A DNA stretch of 7,058 nt. Origin: Planctomycetota bacterium (lineage in GTDB: Bacteria; Planctomycetota; Phycisphaerae; SM23-33; FEN-1343). The stretch lies in NCBI GenBank assembly GCA_013203365.1, contig JABMQG010000471.1:1-7058 (forward strand), in the 5' to 3' direction. Shown in pieces: positions 1-5,786 of the stretch. Made by a program: the position numbers and the translations under genes. Under the pieces are notes generated by a model. It ran no database searches. It was not told where the DNA came from and was given only the letters and a program-made list of their open reading frames with translations. Position 1 is the stretch's first letter; every line of letters begins with the position of its first letter.

Positions 1-134
1 ATCGTCCACTTGCGATACTTGCCTGCCGAACATTACCTTCAGGTGACGAGGGTAATTCCATATGCTCCTCCCGTCACTCTGGATATCGGTGCTAAATGGA
101 TTTGGCTCTCCATGGTTTGGGAATCATAGGTGTC

Positions 135-162
135 TTTATGTCTCGAATTTATAGAATATAAT
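135..162 (+). promoter_or_regulatory. Possible promoter for the SIS-domain gene
   Basis: The -10 box TATAAT at 157-162 is a perfect consensus in an AT-rich patch. The best -35 at the right distance (TTTATG, 135-140, 16-bp spacer) matches only three of six positions. Transcription would begin near 169 and leave a leader of about 115 bases before the GTG start. The strong -10 is seen; its use as a promoter is inferred. Confidence 0.35.
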
Positions 163-271
163 CGTCGCTGGGTGGCCGATAGAAGGGCAAGGGAACTGTT
201 GTTAGTGGATCGTTTTGCGATAAGGAAGCTCTGGCCAGGGAGAAAAAGGACATTAATTCACAATTCTAGGT

Positions 272-277
272 AAGGAG
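272..277 (+). promoter_or_regulatory. Ribosome binding site deciding a GTG start
   Basis: AAGGAG lies 8 bases before the GTG at 286. It supports the non-ATG start of the SIS-domain gene; no competing start with a comparable site is evident nearby. Confidence 0.75.
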
Positions 278-285
278 AACCAGCG

Positions 286-1302
286 GTGAACCTTAACGAC
301 AAGAAATACTCTCAATATGCTTTGGTTCGGGAGATGATGGACACGGCAAACGTGGTGCGAGGCTTCGACGCCTCGCGACCCGCAAAGGTAGCGGGGCAGA
401 TCAAGTCGGCAGGCAGATTGATGCTGACCGGTGAGGGTTCCAGCCGAATTTTCCCGGCCAAGAATGCGATTCGCAAGGCGCTTAGGTGGGGTCTGGACGT
501 GGGCATCACTACCGAAGGCTCGCGCCAGGCGGCGCAGTATGACCTGTCGAAGTTCGCTGTCTTTTGCGCGTCAAATTCCGGGCGAACGAAGGAAGTGGTC
601 CTCCTGGCGAAGAAGCTCGCCGCCGCCGGCAATGGCCGGTGCTATGGCCTGACAGCTAACGAAGGCACGCTGCTCGCCGAGGCAGTTAAGGAAGCGTTCG
701 TGTTGTCCTGCGGCTGGGAGCAGGCAGTGGCCGCCACAAAGAGCGTCGTTGAGCAAGCGATGTTCTATCAATCGATTCTCTATCACGTTGCCGGCAGGGA
801 CCCGGGCCGCGACCTGGCGGGCCTAGCCGCGAAGATCGAACAGGTCATGACGATGCCGATTGATGCGAGCATTGTCACCAAGGCAGTCAACGCCCCTACG
901 ATCTACTTCGCCGGGTACAACGATGGTGTTGCCGAGGAGTTGACGCTCAAGACGAACGAAATCACCCGCAAGAAATCCGATTTCCTCGAAGGTACCTACG
1001 CAGTTCACGGCATCGAGGAGGTTATGGACAGCGATGATATCGTCTTTGTCGTGGATCCGATGGAAGAGGAGGTCGAAAAGTTTCAGGAGGTGTTAGTCGA
1101 CGGTGTGGGCCTATCCGTGGTCGCCATTGCAGATCGGCAAACGCCTTTCCCGACGATTCGCGTGCCGACCGCGGGCGAGATGGCGCCGTACGTCTATCTC
1201 ACAGCCGGGTGGAACCTGCTCGTGGAGATCGGCCTGGCATTGGGTATAGACCTAGACAAACCTGAACGTGCTCGCAAAATCGGCAATGAGTTCATGGGAT
1301 AA
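286..1302 (+). CDS. Two-SIS-domain sugar-phosphate isomerase/deaminase family protein
   Basis: This 338-residue cytosolic protein has the tandem SIS fold of the isomerase half of GlmS and of AgaS/FrlB-type enzymes, without the glutaminase domain. SIS 1 (about residues 35-165) carries the sugar-phosphate loops GEGSSRI (49-55) and SNSGRT (96-101) and the GlmS-like EQAVAATKS (145-153). SIS 2 (about 200-310) carries a GlmS-like block with E225 (NEIT) and H241 (YAVHG). The C-terminal tail DKPERARKIG (324-333) resembles the GlmS tail whose lysine reaches the active site, here K331. Keeping Glu, His and Lys suggests an active isomerase or deaminase of a keto- or amino-sugar phosphate; the substrate cannot be read from the sequence. 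The GTG start is chosen because AAGGAG (272-277) sits 8 bases upstream. No sugar-metabolism gene adjoins it, and it appears to be transcribed alone. Confidence 0.85.
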   Translation: MNLNDKKYSQYALVREMMDTANVVRGFDASRPAKVAGQIKSAGRLMLTGEGSSRIFPAKNAIRKALRWGLDVGITTEGSRQAAQYDLSKFAVFCASNSGRTKEVVLLAKKLAAAGNGRCYGLTANEGTLLAEAVKEAFVLSCGWEQAVAATKSVVEQAMFYQSILYHVAGRDPGRDLAGLAAKIEQVMTMPIDASIVTKAVNAPTIYFAGYNDGVAEELTLKTNEITRKKSDFLEGTYAVHGIEEVMDSDDIVFVVDPMEEEVEKFQEVLVDGVGLSVVAIADRQTPFPTIRVPTAGEMAPYVYLTAGWNLLVEIGLALGIDLDKPERARKIGNEFMG

Positions 1303-1398
1303 AAGGTGAGGATATTTTCCGTCTTCTCAACAACAGGCGAACTTAAGGCCTTTTGCCAGCATGAGTTGAGATTTGACAGAGTGATTTTGGAAAAGCTA

Positions 1399-1427
1399 TT
1401 GACAAATCTGCGATTCTGTGATCTAAT
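1399..1427 (+). promoter_or_regulatory. Near-consensus sigma70-type promoter
   Basis: TTGACA (1399-1404) is a perfect -35, and TCTAAT (1422-1427) matches the -10 at five of six positions, with the optimal 17-bp spacer. Transcription should start near 1434. A terminator hairpin begins about 14 bases later, so the product would be either a roughly 40-base RNA or, by read-through, a long trpD leader. By sequence it is the best promoter in the window. Confidence 0.6.
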
Positions 1428-1447
1428 GTTTTCTGGTTGCGATCATT

Positions 1448-1474
1448 AGGGCCGTCTAGAGCGGCCCTCTTTTA
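1448..1474 (+). terminator. Intrinsic terminator
   Basis: AGGGCCG (1448-1454) pairs perfectly with CGGCCCT (1462-1468) around a 7-base loop, followed by CTTTTA. The run of T lies only on the + strand side, so it acts on + strand transcription. It lies 146 bases after the SIS-domain stop and could end that transcript. Because a strong promoter sits just upstream, it could also end a very short RNA or act as a leader attenuator for trpD. Confidence 0.65.
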
Positions 1475-1576
1475 TGCGCATATTACCCTAACTCCTTGTG
1501 TTGCAACTTACTATGAAGTAGCATGGCCTGGGCGTAGTCCCTGGCTGCGCCCTTTCCCCTCTTTCCTGAAGCCCTG

Positions 1577-1604
1577 TTGCCGGATTCACCGGGTTGGCTA
1601 TAAT
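1577..1604 (+). promoter_or_regulatory. Probable trpD promoter
   Basis: TTGCCG (1577-1582, four of six) and a perfect TATAAT (1599-1604) are separated by 16 bp. Transcription would start near 1611, giving a short leader of about 40 bases before the trpD ATG. A 5-bp inverted repeat, CACAA (1607-1611) and TTGTG (1620-1624), straddles the predicted start and could be a small operator, though five-base repeats occur often by chance. Confidence 0.5.
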
Positions 1605-1649
1605 GCCACAAGAGATAAGTTGTGACAGACTGGCAGAAGGGAATAGACG

Positions 1650-2678
1650 ATGACAGAGCTTTCGCATAGCAGCCTCTTATCGCGTGTAATTGCAGGTAAC
1701 GATCTCACCGAGGACCATGCCCGCTGGGCGTTCGATCAGATCATGGACGGCAACTGGACCGAAGCACAGATTGCGGCCCTGTTGGTCGGCCTGGCGGCAA
1801 AAGGCGAGACAGTGGGCGAGTTGAGCGGTGCAGCCGGCGCAATGCGGGCTCACGCCGTGCTGGTGGACACCGGCGGCGCCGAAGTGGTGGACACCTGCGG
1901 CACCGGTGGCACTGGGATCAGCACGTTCAACATTTCCACCGCCGCCGGCATCGTGGCGGCAGGCGCCGGCGTGTGTGTGGCCAAGCACGGCAACCGCACC
2001 AACACCCGCGCCAGCGGCTCGGCCGATGTGCTGGCTGCCCTGGGCGTGAATATTGAGTGTAACGCGGACACCGAGGCCCGCTGTCTGAAGGACGCTGGAA
2101 TCTGCTTCAGCTTCGCCGTCAAGCACCACCCGGCCATGAAGTACGCTGGACCGGTTCGCAAGCAGCTTGGGGTACGGACGATTTTCAACGTTCTTGGTCC
2201 ACTGACCAACCCGGCTGGCGCTCGCCGCCAGGTAATGGGGGTGCCCTCTGACCCCCTTACGGAAACCATCGCCGGCGTGCTCCGCGCCCTTGGGGCTGAG
2301 CGCGCAATGGTGGTGCACAGCGCCGACGGATTGGATGAGATATCAACAACCGCCCCGACCACCATCGCCGATTTGTGCGACGGCGAAATCACTGTGCGGG
2401 TGTTCGACACGACCGATCTTGGCCTGCCACGCGCGAACCTGGACGATCTGCTGATCGATTCGGCCGAGGCCTCGGCGGCCGTTATTCGCGATGTCTTAGC
2501 CGGCAAACAAGGCCCGGCCCGCGACATTGTGGCGGTAAACGCCGCTGCCGTTGTAGTAGTGGCTGGGTTAGCCGACGATCTGCCCGGCGGGATTGCCAAA
2601 GCCATAGAAAGCATCGACACCGGCGAAGCCGCCCGGGCACTGGCTAAACTGATCGCTTTTTCCAACGACGACAGCTAG
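1650..2678 (+). CDS. trpD: Anthranilate phosphoribosyltransferase
   Basis: TrpD transfers the phosphoribosyl group of PRPP to anthranilate, the second committed step of tryptophan synthesis, in the cytosol. The 342 residues match the usual length. An N-terminal helical domain (about 1-70) precedes the nucleoside-phosphorylase-like alpha/beta domain. Visible motifs are the PRPP loop VDTCGTGG (80-87), FNIST (93-97), KHGNR (112-116), SGSADVL (122-128), the HHPAMKY and PVRKQLG segment whose R170 corresponds to the anthranilate-binding arginine, NVLGPLTNP (180-188), and the metal-binding pair D229-E230 in DGLDEIS. Unusually, the conserved Asp of GTGGD is Thr (T88), and the residues after KHGNR read TNTRA where serines are usual. 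The ATG start has AGAAGGGA (1635-1642) 7 bases upstream. No other trp gene is adjacent, so it appears to be transcribed alone. Confidence 0.95.
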   Translation: MTELSHSSLLSRVIAGNDLTEDHARWAFDQIMDGNWTEAQIAALLVGLAAKGETVGELSGAAGAMRAHAVLVDTGGAEVVDTCGTGGTGISTFNISTAAGIVAAGAGVCVAKHGNRTNTRASGSADVLAALGVNIECNADTEARCLKDAGICFSFAVKHHPAMKYAGPVRKQLGVRTIFNVLGPLTNPAGARRQVMGVPSDPLTETIAGVLRALGAERAMVVHSADGLDEISTTAPTTIADLCDGEITVRVFDTTDLGLPRANLDDLLIDSAEASAAVIRDVLAGKQGPARDIVAVNAAAVVVVAGLADDLPGGIAKAIESIDTGEAARALAKLIAFSNDDS

Positions 2679-2757
2679 AGCGGCTAACCATTCGATGTGG
2701 TGCTGCAAAAATGGCGAGGACGGGCCTTTTGCGGCATAGTCTTGCATCGAAGACAAC

Positions 2758-2798
2758 ACTGCCGGGAGAATCTCCCAGGGGGCGGCGGTTTTGTTGTT
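2758..2798 (+). terminator. Probable trpD terminator
   Basis: A lower stem ACTGCC (2758-2763) with GGCGGT (2784-2789, one G-U pair) encloses an upper stem GGGAG (2764-2768) with CTCCC (2772-2776), with a purine-rich bulge at 2777-2783. TTTTGTTGTT follows. It lies about 80 bases after the trpD stop, where a terminator is expected. The interrupted T run and the bulge lower certainty. Confidence 0.5.
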
Positions 2799-2891
2799 GG
2801 GCGGGTTTCCCCCCGTTCACCTTCAGATTGAAACGCCGATAGGATATCATGGAAAATTGTTAATCGATTTGAAGAGGGTTTGAGCCTGTAT

Positions 2892-2896
2892 AGGAA
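2892..2896 (+). promoter_or_regulatory. Ribosome binding site deciding the DUF4954 start
   Basis: AGGAA lies 7 bases before the ATG at 2904. The alternative in-frame TTG at 2880 has AGAGGG (2873-2878) only one base away, too close to work, so 2904 is preferred. Confidence 0.6.
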
Positions 2897-2903
2897 CGAA
2901 AGA

Positions 2904-5102
2904 ATGAAACAAGTAAACGTGTTGCCTGTGGGGAAGTTTGGCCGAGATTTCATTCCCGCTGATTTTTTGCCTGAGGGCAAGGACGAGTACTATCTGCGGA
3001 ACGAACAGTCGATTAAGCCTGCCAACTACTGGCGCAACCTTCTGGCCGATGAGATTGAAGCCCTCGTCAAGAACGCCAATACCTGTGAAGACTGGGACAG
3101 CCTCCTCGTCACCGACGCGTTCGAGCCGCACTGGATCAAGAACTGCGAGTTCTCCGGGCTGGTTCGCATTGGCAAGCTGGAAAACGTCCTCCTAACCCAT
3201 CACGACCTGCAGATGCCGGCCGGCATTACAAACAGCCGCATCATCTCATGTGACATCGGCGACAACTGTGCGATCCACGACGTTCGCTACCTGGGGCATT
3301 ACATCATAGGCGATCGTGTGATGCTACTGAACATCGACGAGATGCACACCAGCAATCACGCCAAGTTTGGCAACGGCATCCTGAAGGACGGTGAGCAGGA
3401 AGAGGTGCGCACCTGGATGGATCTGATCAACGAAACTGGTACCCGGGCCGTCATGCCTTTCGACGGCATGACTCCGGCCGATGCGTACATCTGGGCCAAG
3501 TACCGCCAAGATGCCACCTTGCAGAAGATACTCGGCCAGATTACCCAGAATCAGTTCGATTCCCGCCGGGGCTTCTACGGGACGGTGGGCGACGCCTGTG
3601 TTGTCAAAAGTTGTCGTATTATCAAAGACGTCAAGATCGGCCCGTGCTGTTACGTTAAGGGTGCTAACAAACTCAAGAACCTCACAATCAACTCCAGCGA
3701 AGAAGAGCCCACCCAGATAGGCGAAGGCGTAGAGCTGGTCAACGGCATTATCGGGCTTGGCTGCCGGATATTCTACGGTTGCAAGGCCGTGCGGTTCATC
3801 ATGTGCAACAACACCAACCTCAAGTACGGCGCACGACTGATTCACTCGCTTTTGGGCGACAATTCCACTGTCTCCTGTTGCGAGATGCTTCACAACCTGA
3901 TGTTCCCCGCCCATGAGCAGCACCATAACAATTCTTTCCTGACTGCATCGCTGCTGCTGGGCCAGAGCAACTTGGCCGCAGGGGCGACAGTAGGCTCCAA
4001 CCATAACAGCCGAGCCAACGACGGCGAAATCCAGGCCGGACGGGGCTTCTGGCCGGGACTTTGCGTTACGCTGAAGCATTGCTGTCGGTTCGCTTCCTTC
4101 GCTCTGCTGGTCAAGGGCGACTATCCGGCGGAGCTGGACATTCCGCTGCCGTTTACCCTCATCAGCAACGATGTTGCCAACGATCGGCTTGTCGTCATGC
4201 CGGCATTCTGGTGGATGTACAATATGTACGCCCTGGCTCGGAACACGTGGAAGTTTAACTCCCGCGACAATCGCAGGATCAAGACTCAGAACATAGAGTT
4301 CGACTCGCTCGCTCCCGACACAGCCGAGGAGATGTTTACGGCGATGACGCTGCTGGAAAGGTGGATCGCCAAGGCCTATCTGCGAGATGCCAACGAGACG
4401 ACGGAAGGGACCGGCGACAACGAATTGGCCGCACTGGGTAAAAGGCTGTTGATGGATGAAACCGAAAAGACCGCGACGCTGGAAATCGTTGGCGAGAACA
4501 TGGAGAACTCCAATCGGAAGGTTCTCATCCCCAAAGCGAGCAAAGCCTACCATGCCTATCGACAAATGCTGCACTACTACGCCATGACGAATCTGCTGGA
4601 CTACAGGCAGGCAAACATGGACGCCACGCTGGAGTCCATGTGCCAGGCCTTGGCCGGTCCGCGACAACGGCAGTGGGTCAACCTCGGCGGGCAGCTCGTG
4701 ACGAACGAAGACGTGGAACAGTTGCTGGCAGACATCAAGGCCAACAAGTACGACTCTTGGCCGGCGATACATCAGGCTTACGATCGGCTGTGGGAAGAGT
4801 ACCCCGCCGTCAAGCAGCGACACGCCTTCGCCACGCTCATGACACTGCTCGAAGTCGGTCGGCTGACGCCCCAACTATGGAATGCCGCGCTGCAAGAGGT
4901 CATGCGCACCAAGGAATTTGTGTGCGAGCAAGTGTATCTCACCCGAAAAAAAGACTATGAAAACGCCTTCCGCCAAATCACCTTCAGCAACGCAGATGAA
5001 ATGACCGCCGTGATGGGCAAGCCAGAGGATAACAGCTTCGTCAAGCAGGTACGCCAAGAGACGGAGGTATTCAGGAAAATTGTGTCTGCAGCTCGGTTCT
5101 GA
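2904..5102 (+). CDS. DUF4954 family protein, beta-helix-like, function unknown
   Basis: I recognise the DUF4954 family from its overall pattern; to my knowledge it has no established function. The protein has 732 residues from the ATG at 2904 (740 from a TTG at 2880). The N-terminal half (about 60-400) is rich in short hydrophobic-Gly turns such as CDIGDNC, VKIGPC and LGDNSTVSCC, typical of left-handed beta-helix (hexapeptide-repeat) folds seen in nucleotidyl- and acyltransferases. The most family-like block starts near residue 337: HEQHHNNSF, then GSNHNSRANDGEI and GRGFWPG, rich in His, Asn and Gly and a plausible active site. The region from about 450 to the end is predicted helical and begins near AEEMFTAMTLLERW. 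About 18 cysteines are present, including CC pairs, mostly in the beta-helix half. No signal peptide or membrane segment is seen, so it is probably cytosolic. Gaps on both sides suggest it is transcribed alone; enzymatic activity is only an inference from the fold. Confidence 0.85.
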   Translation: MKQVNVLPVGKFGRDFIPADFLPEGKDEYYLRNEQSIKPANYWRNLLADEIEALVKNANTCEDWDSLLVTDAFEPHWIKNCEFSGLVRIGKLENVLLTHHDLQMPAGITNSRIISCDIGDNCAIHDVRYLGHYIIGDRVMLLNIDEMHTSNHAKFGNGILKDGEQEEVRTWMDLINETGTRAVMPFDGMTPADAYIWAKYRQDATLQKILGQITQNQFDSRRGFYGTVGDACVVKSCRIIKDVKIGPCCYVKGANKLKNLTINSSEEEPTQIGEGVELVNGIIGLGCRIFYGCKAVRFIMCNNTNLKYGARLIHSLLGDNSTVSCCEMLHNLMFPAHEQHHNNSFLTASLLLGQSNLAAGATVGSNHNSRANDGEIQAGRGFWPGLCVTLKHCCRFASFALLVKGDYPAELDIPLPFTLISNDVANDRLVVMPAFWWMYNMYALARNTWKFNSRDNRRIKTQNIEFDSLAPDTAEEMFTAMTLLERWIAKAYLRDANETTEGTGDNELAALGKRLLMDETEKTATLEIVGENMENSNRKVLIPKASKAYHAYRQMLHYYAMTNLLDYRQANMDATLESMCQALAGPRQRQWVNLGGQLVTNEDVEQLLADIKANKYDSWPAIHQAYDRLWEEYPAVKQRHAFATLMTLLEVGRLTPQLWNAALQEVMRTKEFVCEQVYLTRKKDYENAFRQITFSNADEMTAVMGKPEDNSFVKQVRQETEVFRKIVSAARF

Positions 5103-5370
5103 GGGTCTTCTCCGGAATCGCACTGACAGATTTGTGAGTTTTCCGCTGAGCGGTTTGCGGGACAAGCATTGGAATCGGTCCGTATAGTGCAAGAAGCCAC
5201 GGACAAACCCTGCGATACATGATTCAAGCGAAGCAAAATCATCTTGACCGCTGTGTCAAGCCAAAGTAGCCCCGATAGAGGTACCGTCCCGATCATCAAT
5301 CCTGCCTCTCCCGCGGTCCACTTACTCCTTTCTACTCTCTGAATGGCCGTAACAATCAGGTGGAACGCAC

Positions 5371-5580
5371 GTTAGCACTACAACGCTACGAAGGCCTGTT
5401 TCCGCGTCCTTGTAGGTCAACGGCACGTGGTTTCCGAACGCCTGGAAACACGGGCTTGGGCTCCGGGGAGCCGCTCACGCAGACGGCCTGCAAGGTCGGG
5501 TCTGCGTTATTCACAAGGCAGGTCTTCATAACTCATTGAAGGCGTTAATATTACATCCTATGTAGCGTTGTAGTATTAGC
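5371..5580 (+). ncRNA. Candidate structured RNA of unknown family
   Basis: The segment can fold into a nested structure. P1 pairs 5377-5389 with 5562-5574 (13 perfect pairs), extended outward by 5371-5375 with 5576-5580 past one mismatch. P2 continues without a gap on the 5' side: 5390-5398 with 5519-5527 (nine pairs, one G-U). P3 pairs 5408-5413 with 5513-5518, contiguous with P2 on the 3' side. Inside lie P4 (5426-5435 with 5444-5452, one bulged G), P5 (5459-5464 with 5467-5472) and P6 (5477-5484 with 5500-5507, eight perfect pairs). The three non-Watson-Crick pairs in P1 and P2 are G-U on the + strand and would be A-C on the - strand, favouring a + strand RNA. It could be a free ncRNA or a leader element of lysA; no known riboswitch, 6S, SRP, tmRNA or RNase P signature was seen. 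A foldback mobile repeat is the main alternative. Confidence 0.4.
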
Positions 5581-5656
5581 GGTGGCCAGAAAAACTCCTC
5601 GCACACCCCATAAGTATAGTATTCCCCGCACTCTGCTATACACATCATAATGCGGT

Positions 5657-5706
5657 ACCTCCTCTCATAACTCGGAGGTCGCAGGGGCGGCTGCTGGGGC
5701 GGCCGC
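5657..5706 (+). promoter_or_regulatory. Two hairpins in the lysA upstream region
   Basis: ACCTCC (5657-5662) pairs with GGAGGT (5674-5679). GCGGCTG (5687-5693) then pairs with CGGCCGC (5700-5706) including one T-G pair, followed by TTGTGGTTTT, a weak terminator-like tail. They may end transcription from the structured region upstream or belong to a lysA leader. The stems are short and could partly be chance. Confidence 0.3.
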
Positions 5707-5735
5707 TTGTGGTTTTCCGTAGGGGTCTGTAGAAT
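5707..5735 (+). promoter_or_regulatory. Possible lysA promoter
   Basis: TTGTGG (5707-5712, three of six) and TAGAAT (5730-5735, five of six) are 17 bp apart. Transcription would start near 5742, almost exactly at the first base of the hairpin at 5741-5763. The weak -35 keeps this tentative. Confidence 0.35.
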
Positions 5736-5740
5736 CGTTG

Positions 5741-5763
5741 CCTCGGCGGTCGCTTCGCCGAGG
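5741..5763 (+). promoter_or_regulatory. Leader hairpin just upstream of the lysA ribosome binding site
   Basis: CCTCGGCG (5741-5748) pairs perfectly with CGCCGAGG (5756-5763) around a 7-base loop. No T run follows, so it is not an intrinsic terminator. It ends 9 bases before the AAGGA of lysA and, if the promoter at 5707-5735 is real, would form the 5' end of the mRNA. A role in mRNA stability or translation control is inferred. Confidence 0.45.
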
Positions 5764-5772
5764 TGAAGCTAA

Positions 5773-5777
5773 AAGGA
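5773..5777 (+). promoter_or_regulatory. Ribosome binding site deciding the lysA GTG start
   Basis: AAGGA lies 9 bases before the GTG at 5787. An in-frame GTG at 5763 has no ribosome binding site because it overlaps the end of the hairpin. A GTG at 5782 is in another frame. Confidence 0.65.
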
Positions 5778-5786
5778 ACCGGTGCA

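Larger units (their letters stand above)
1..285. other. Upstream non-coding region
   Basis: No convincing gene lies here. One + strand frame is open from the left edge to a TAG at 127-129 (42 codons, ending in WLSMVWES). It could be the 3' end of an upstream gene, but I recognise no family and so do not call it. Positions 130-285 are AT-richer and hold a perfect TATAAT at 157-162, an 8-bp palindrome CTGGCCAG at 231-238, and the ribosome binding site of the next gene at 272-277. The stretch probably serves as the promoter and 5' leader of the SIS-domain gene. Confidence 0.5.
1303..1649. other. Intergenic region between the SIS-domain gene and trpD
   Basis: No gene is supported in these 347 bases. 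The region holds, in order: an extra TTGACA (1373-1378); a near-consensus promoter (1399-1427); an intrinsic terminator (1448-1474); a weak GGGCG/CGCCC inverted repeat (1530-1534 with 1548-1552, followed by TTT); a second promoter (1577-1604); a CACAA/TTGTG inverted repeat at its predicted start point; and the trpD ribosome binding site. A 62-codon TTG-initiated frame across it is judged spurious. Confidence 0.7.
5103..5786. other. 684-base intergenic region before lysA
   Basis: No gene is supported on either strand. The first part (5103-5370) has only short inverted repeats of the kind expected by chance: CCGC/GCGG with TTT (5143-5156, a weak terminator candidate for the preceding gene), GTCCGT/ACGGAC (5178-5204), ATGATT/AATCAT (5219-5242) and CTTGAC/GTCAAG (5243-5260). 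The middle (5371-5580) is the structured RNA candidate. The last part (5581-5786) holds three more hairpins, a possible promoter and the lysA ribosome binding site. Confidence 0.7.

Noticed and set aside
1..129. Possible 3' end of an upstream gene, open from the left edge to TAG at 127-129
   Set aside because: Forty-two codons with no recognised family are too few to support a call, although a partial gene cannot be excluded.
1437..1625. 62-codon frame upstream of trpD, with two separated Trp codons, as a trp leader peptide
   Set aside because: It starts with TTG without a ribosome binding site, runs through the terminator hairpin, lacks adjacent Trp codons, and contains the trpD promoter candidate.
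1850..2665. Long - strand open frame of 271 codons opposite trpD
   Set aside because: trpD is certain from its motifs. The antisense frame has a low-complexity Ala/Ser/Thr/Pro-rich composition and no recognisable domain.
2828..2857. TTGAAA (2828-2833) with GAAAAT (2852-2857) as a promoter for the DUF4954 gene
   Set aside because: The -10 matches only four of six positions with an 18-bp spacer; the better -10-like TATCAT (2845-2850) is too close to the -35.
3324..4874. Long - strand open frame of 516 codons opposite the DUF4954 gene
   Set aside because: It lies wholly antisense to a well-supported gene, shows no family resemblance, and reflects the GC-rich codon pattern of the true strand.
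5359..5371. GGTGGAACG resembling the conserved T-box leader motif GGTGGTACC
   Set aside because: The match breaks after nine bases, no terminator/antiterminator pair follows, and no specifier stem could be identified upstream.
5371..5580. Integron attC site
   Set aside because: The ends do not match the GTTRRRY and RYYYAAC core boxes, and no integrase or cassette structure is present.
5359..5585. The 13-bp inverted repeat flanked by GGTGG on both sides (5359-5363 and 5581-5585) as a small non-autonomous transposon with a 5-bp target duplication
   Set aside because: The left GGTGG lies 7 bases outside the inverted repeat while the right one abuts it, so the ends are not symmetrical. No transposase relationship is visible, and the one-sided G-U pairs fit an RNA better. 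It remains the main alternative to the RNA reading.
5371..5786. Lysine riboswitch upstream of lysA
   Set aside because: The conserved core segments of the lysine riboswitch were not found, and the helix arrangement differs.
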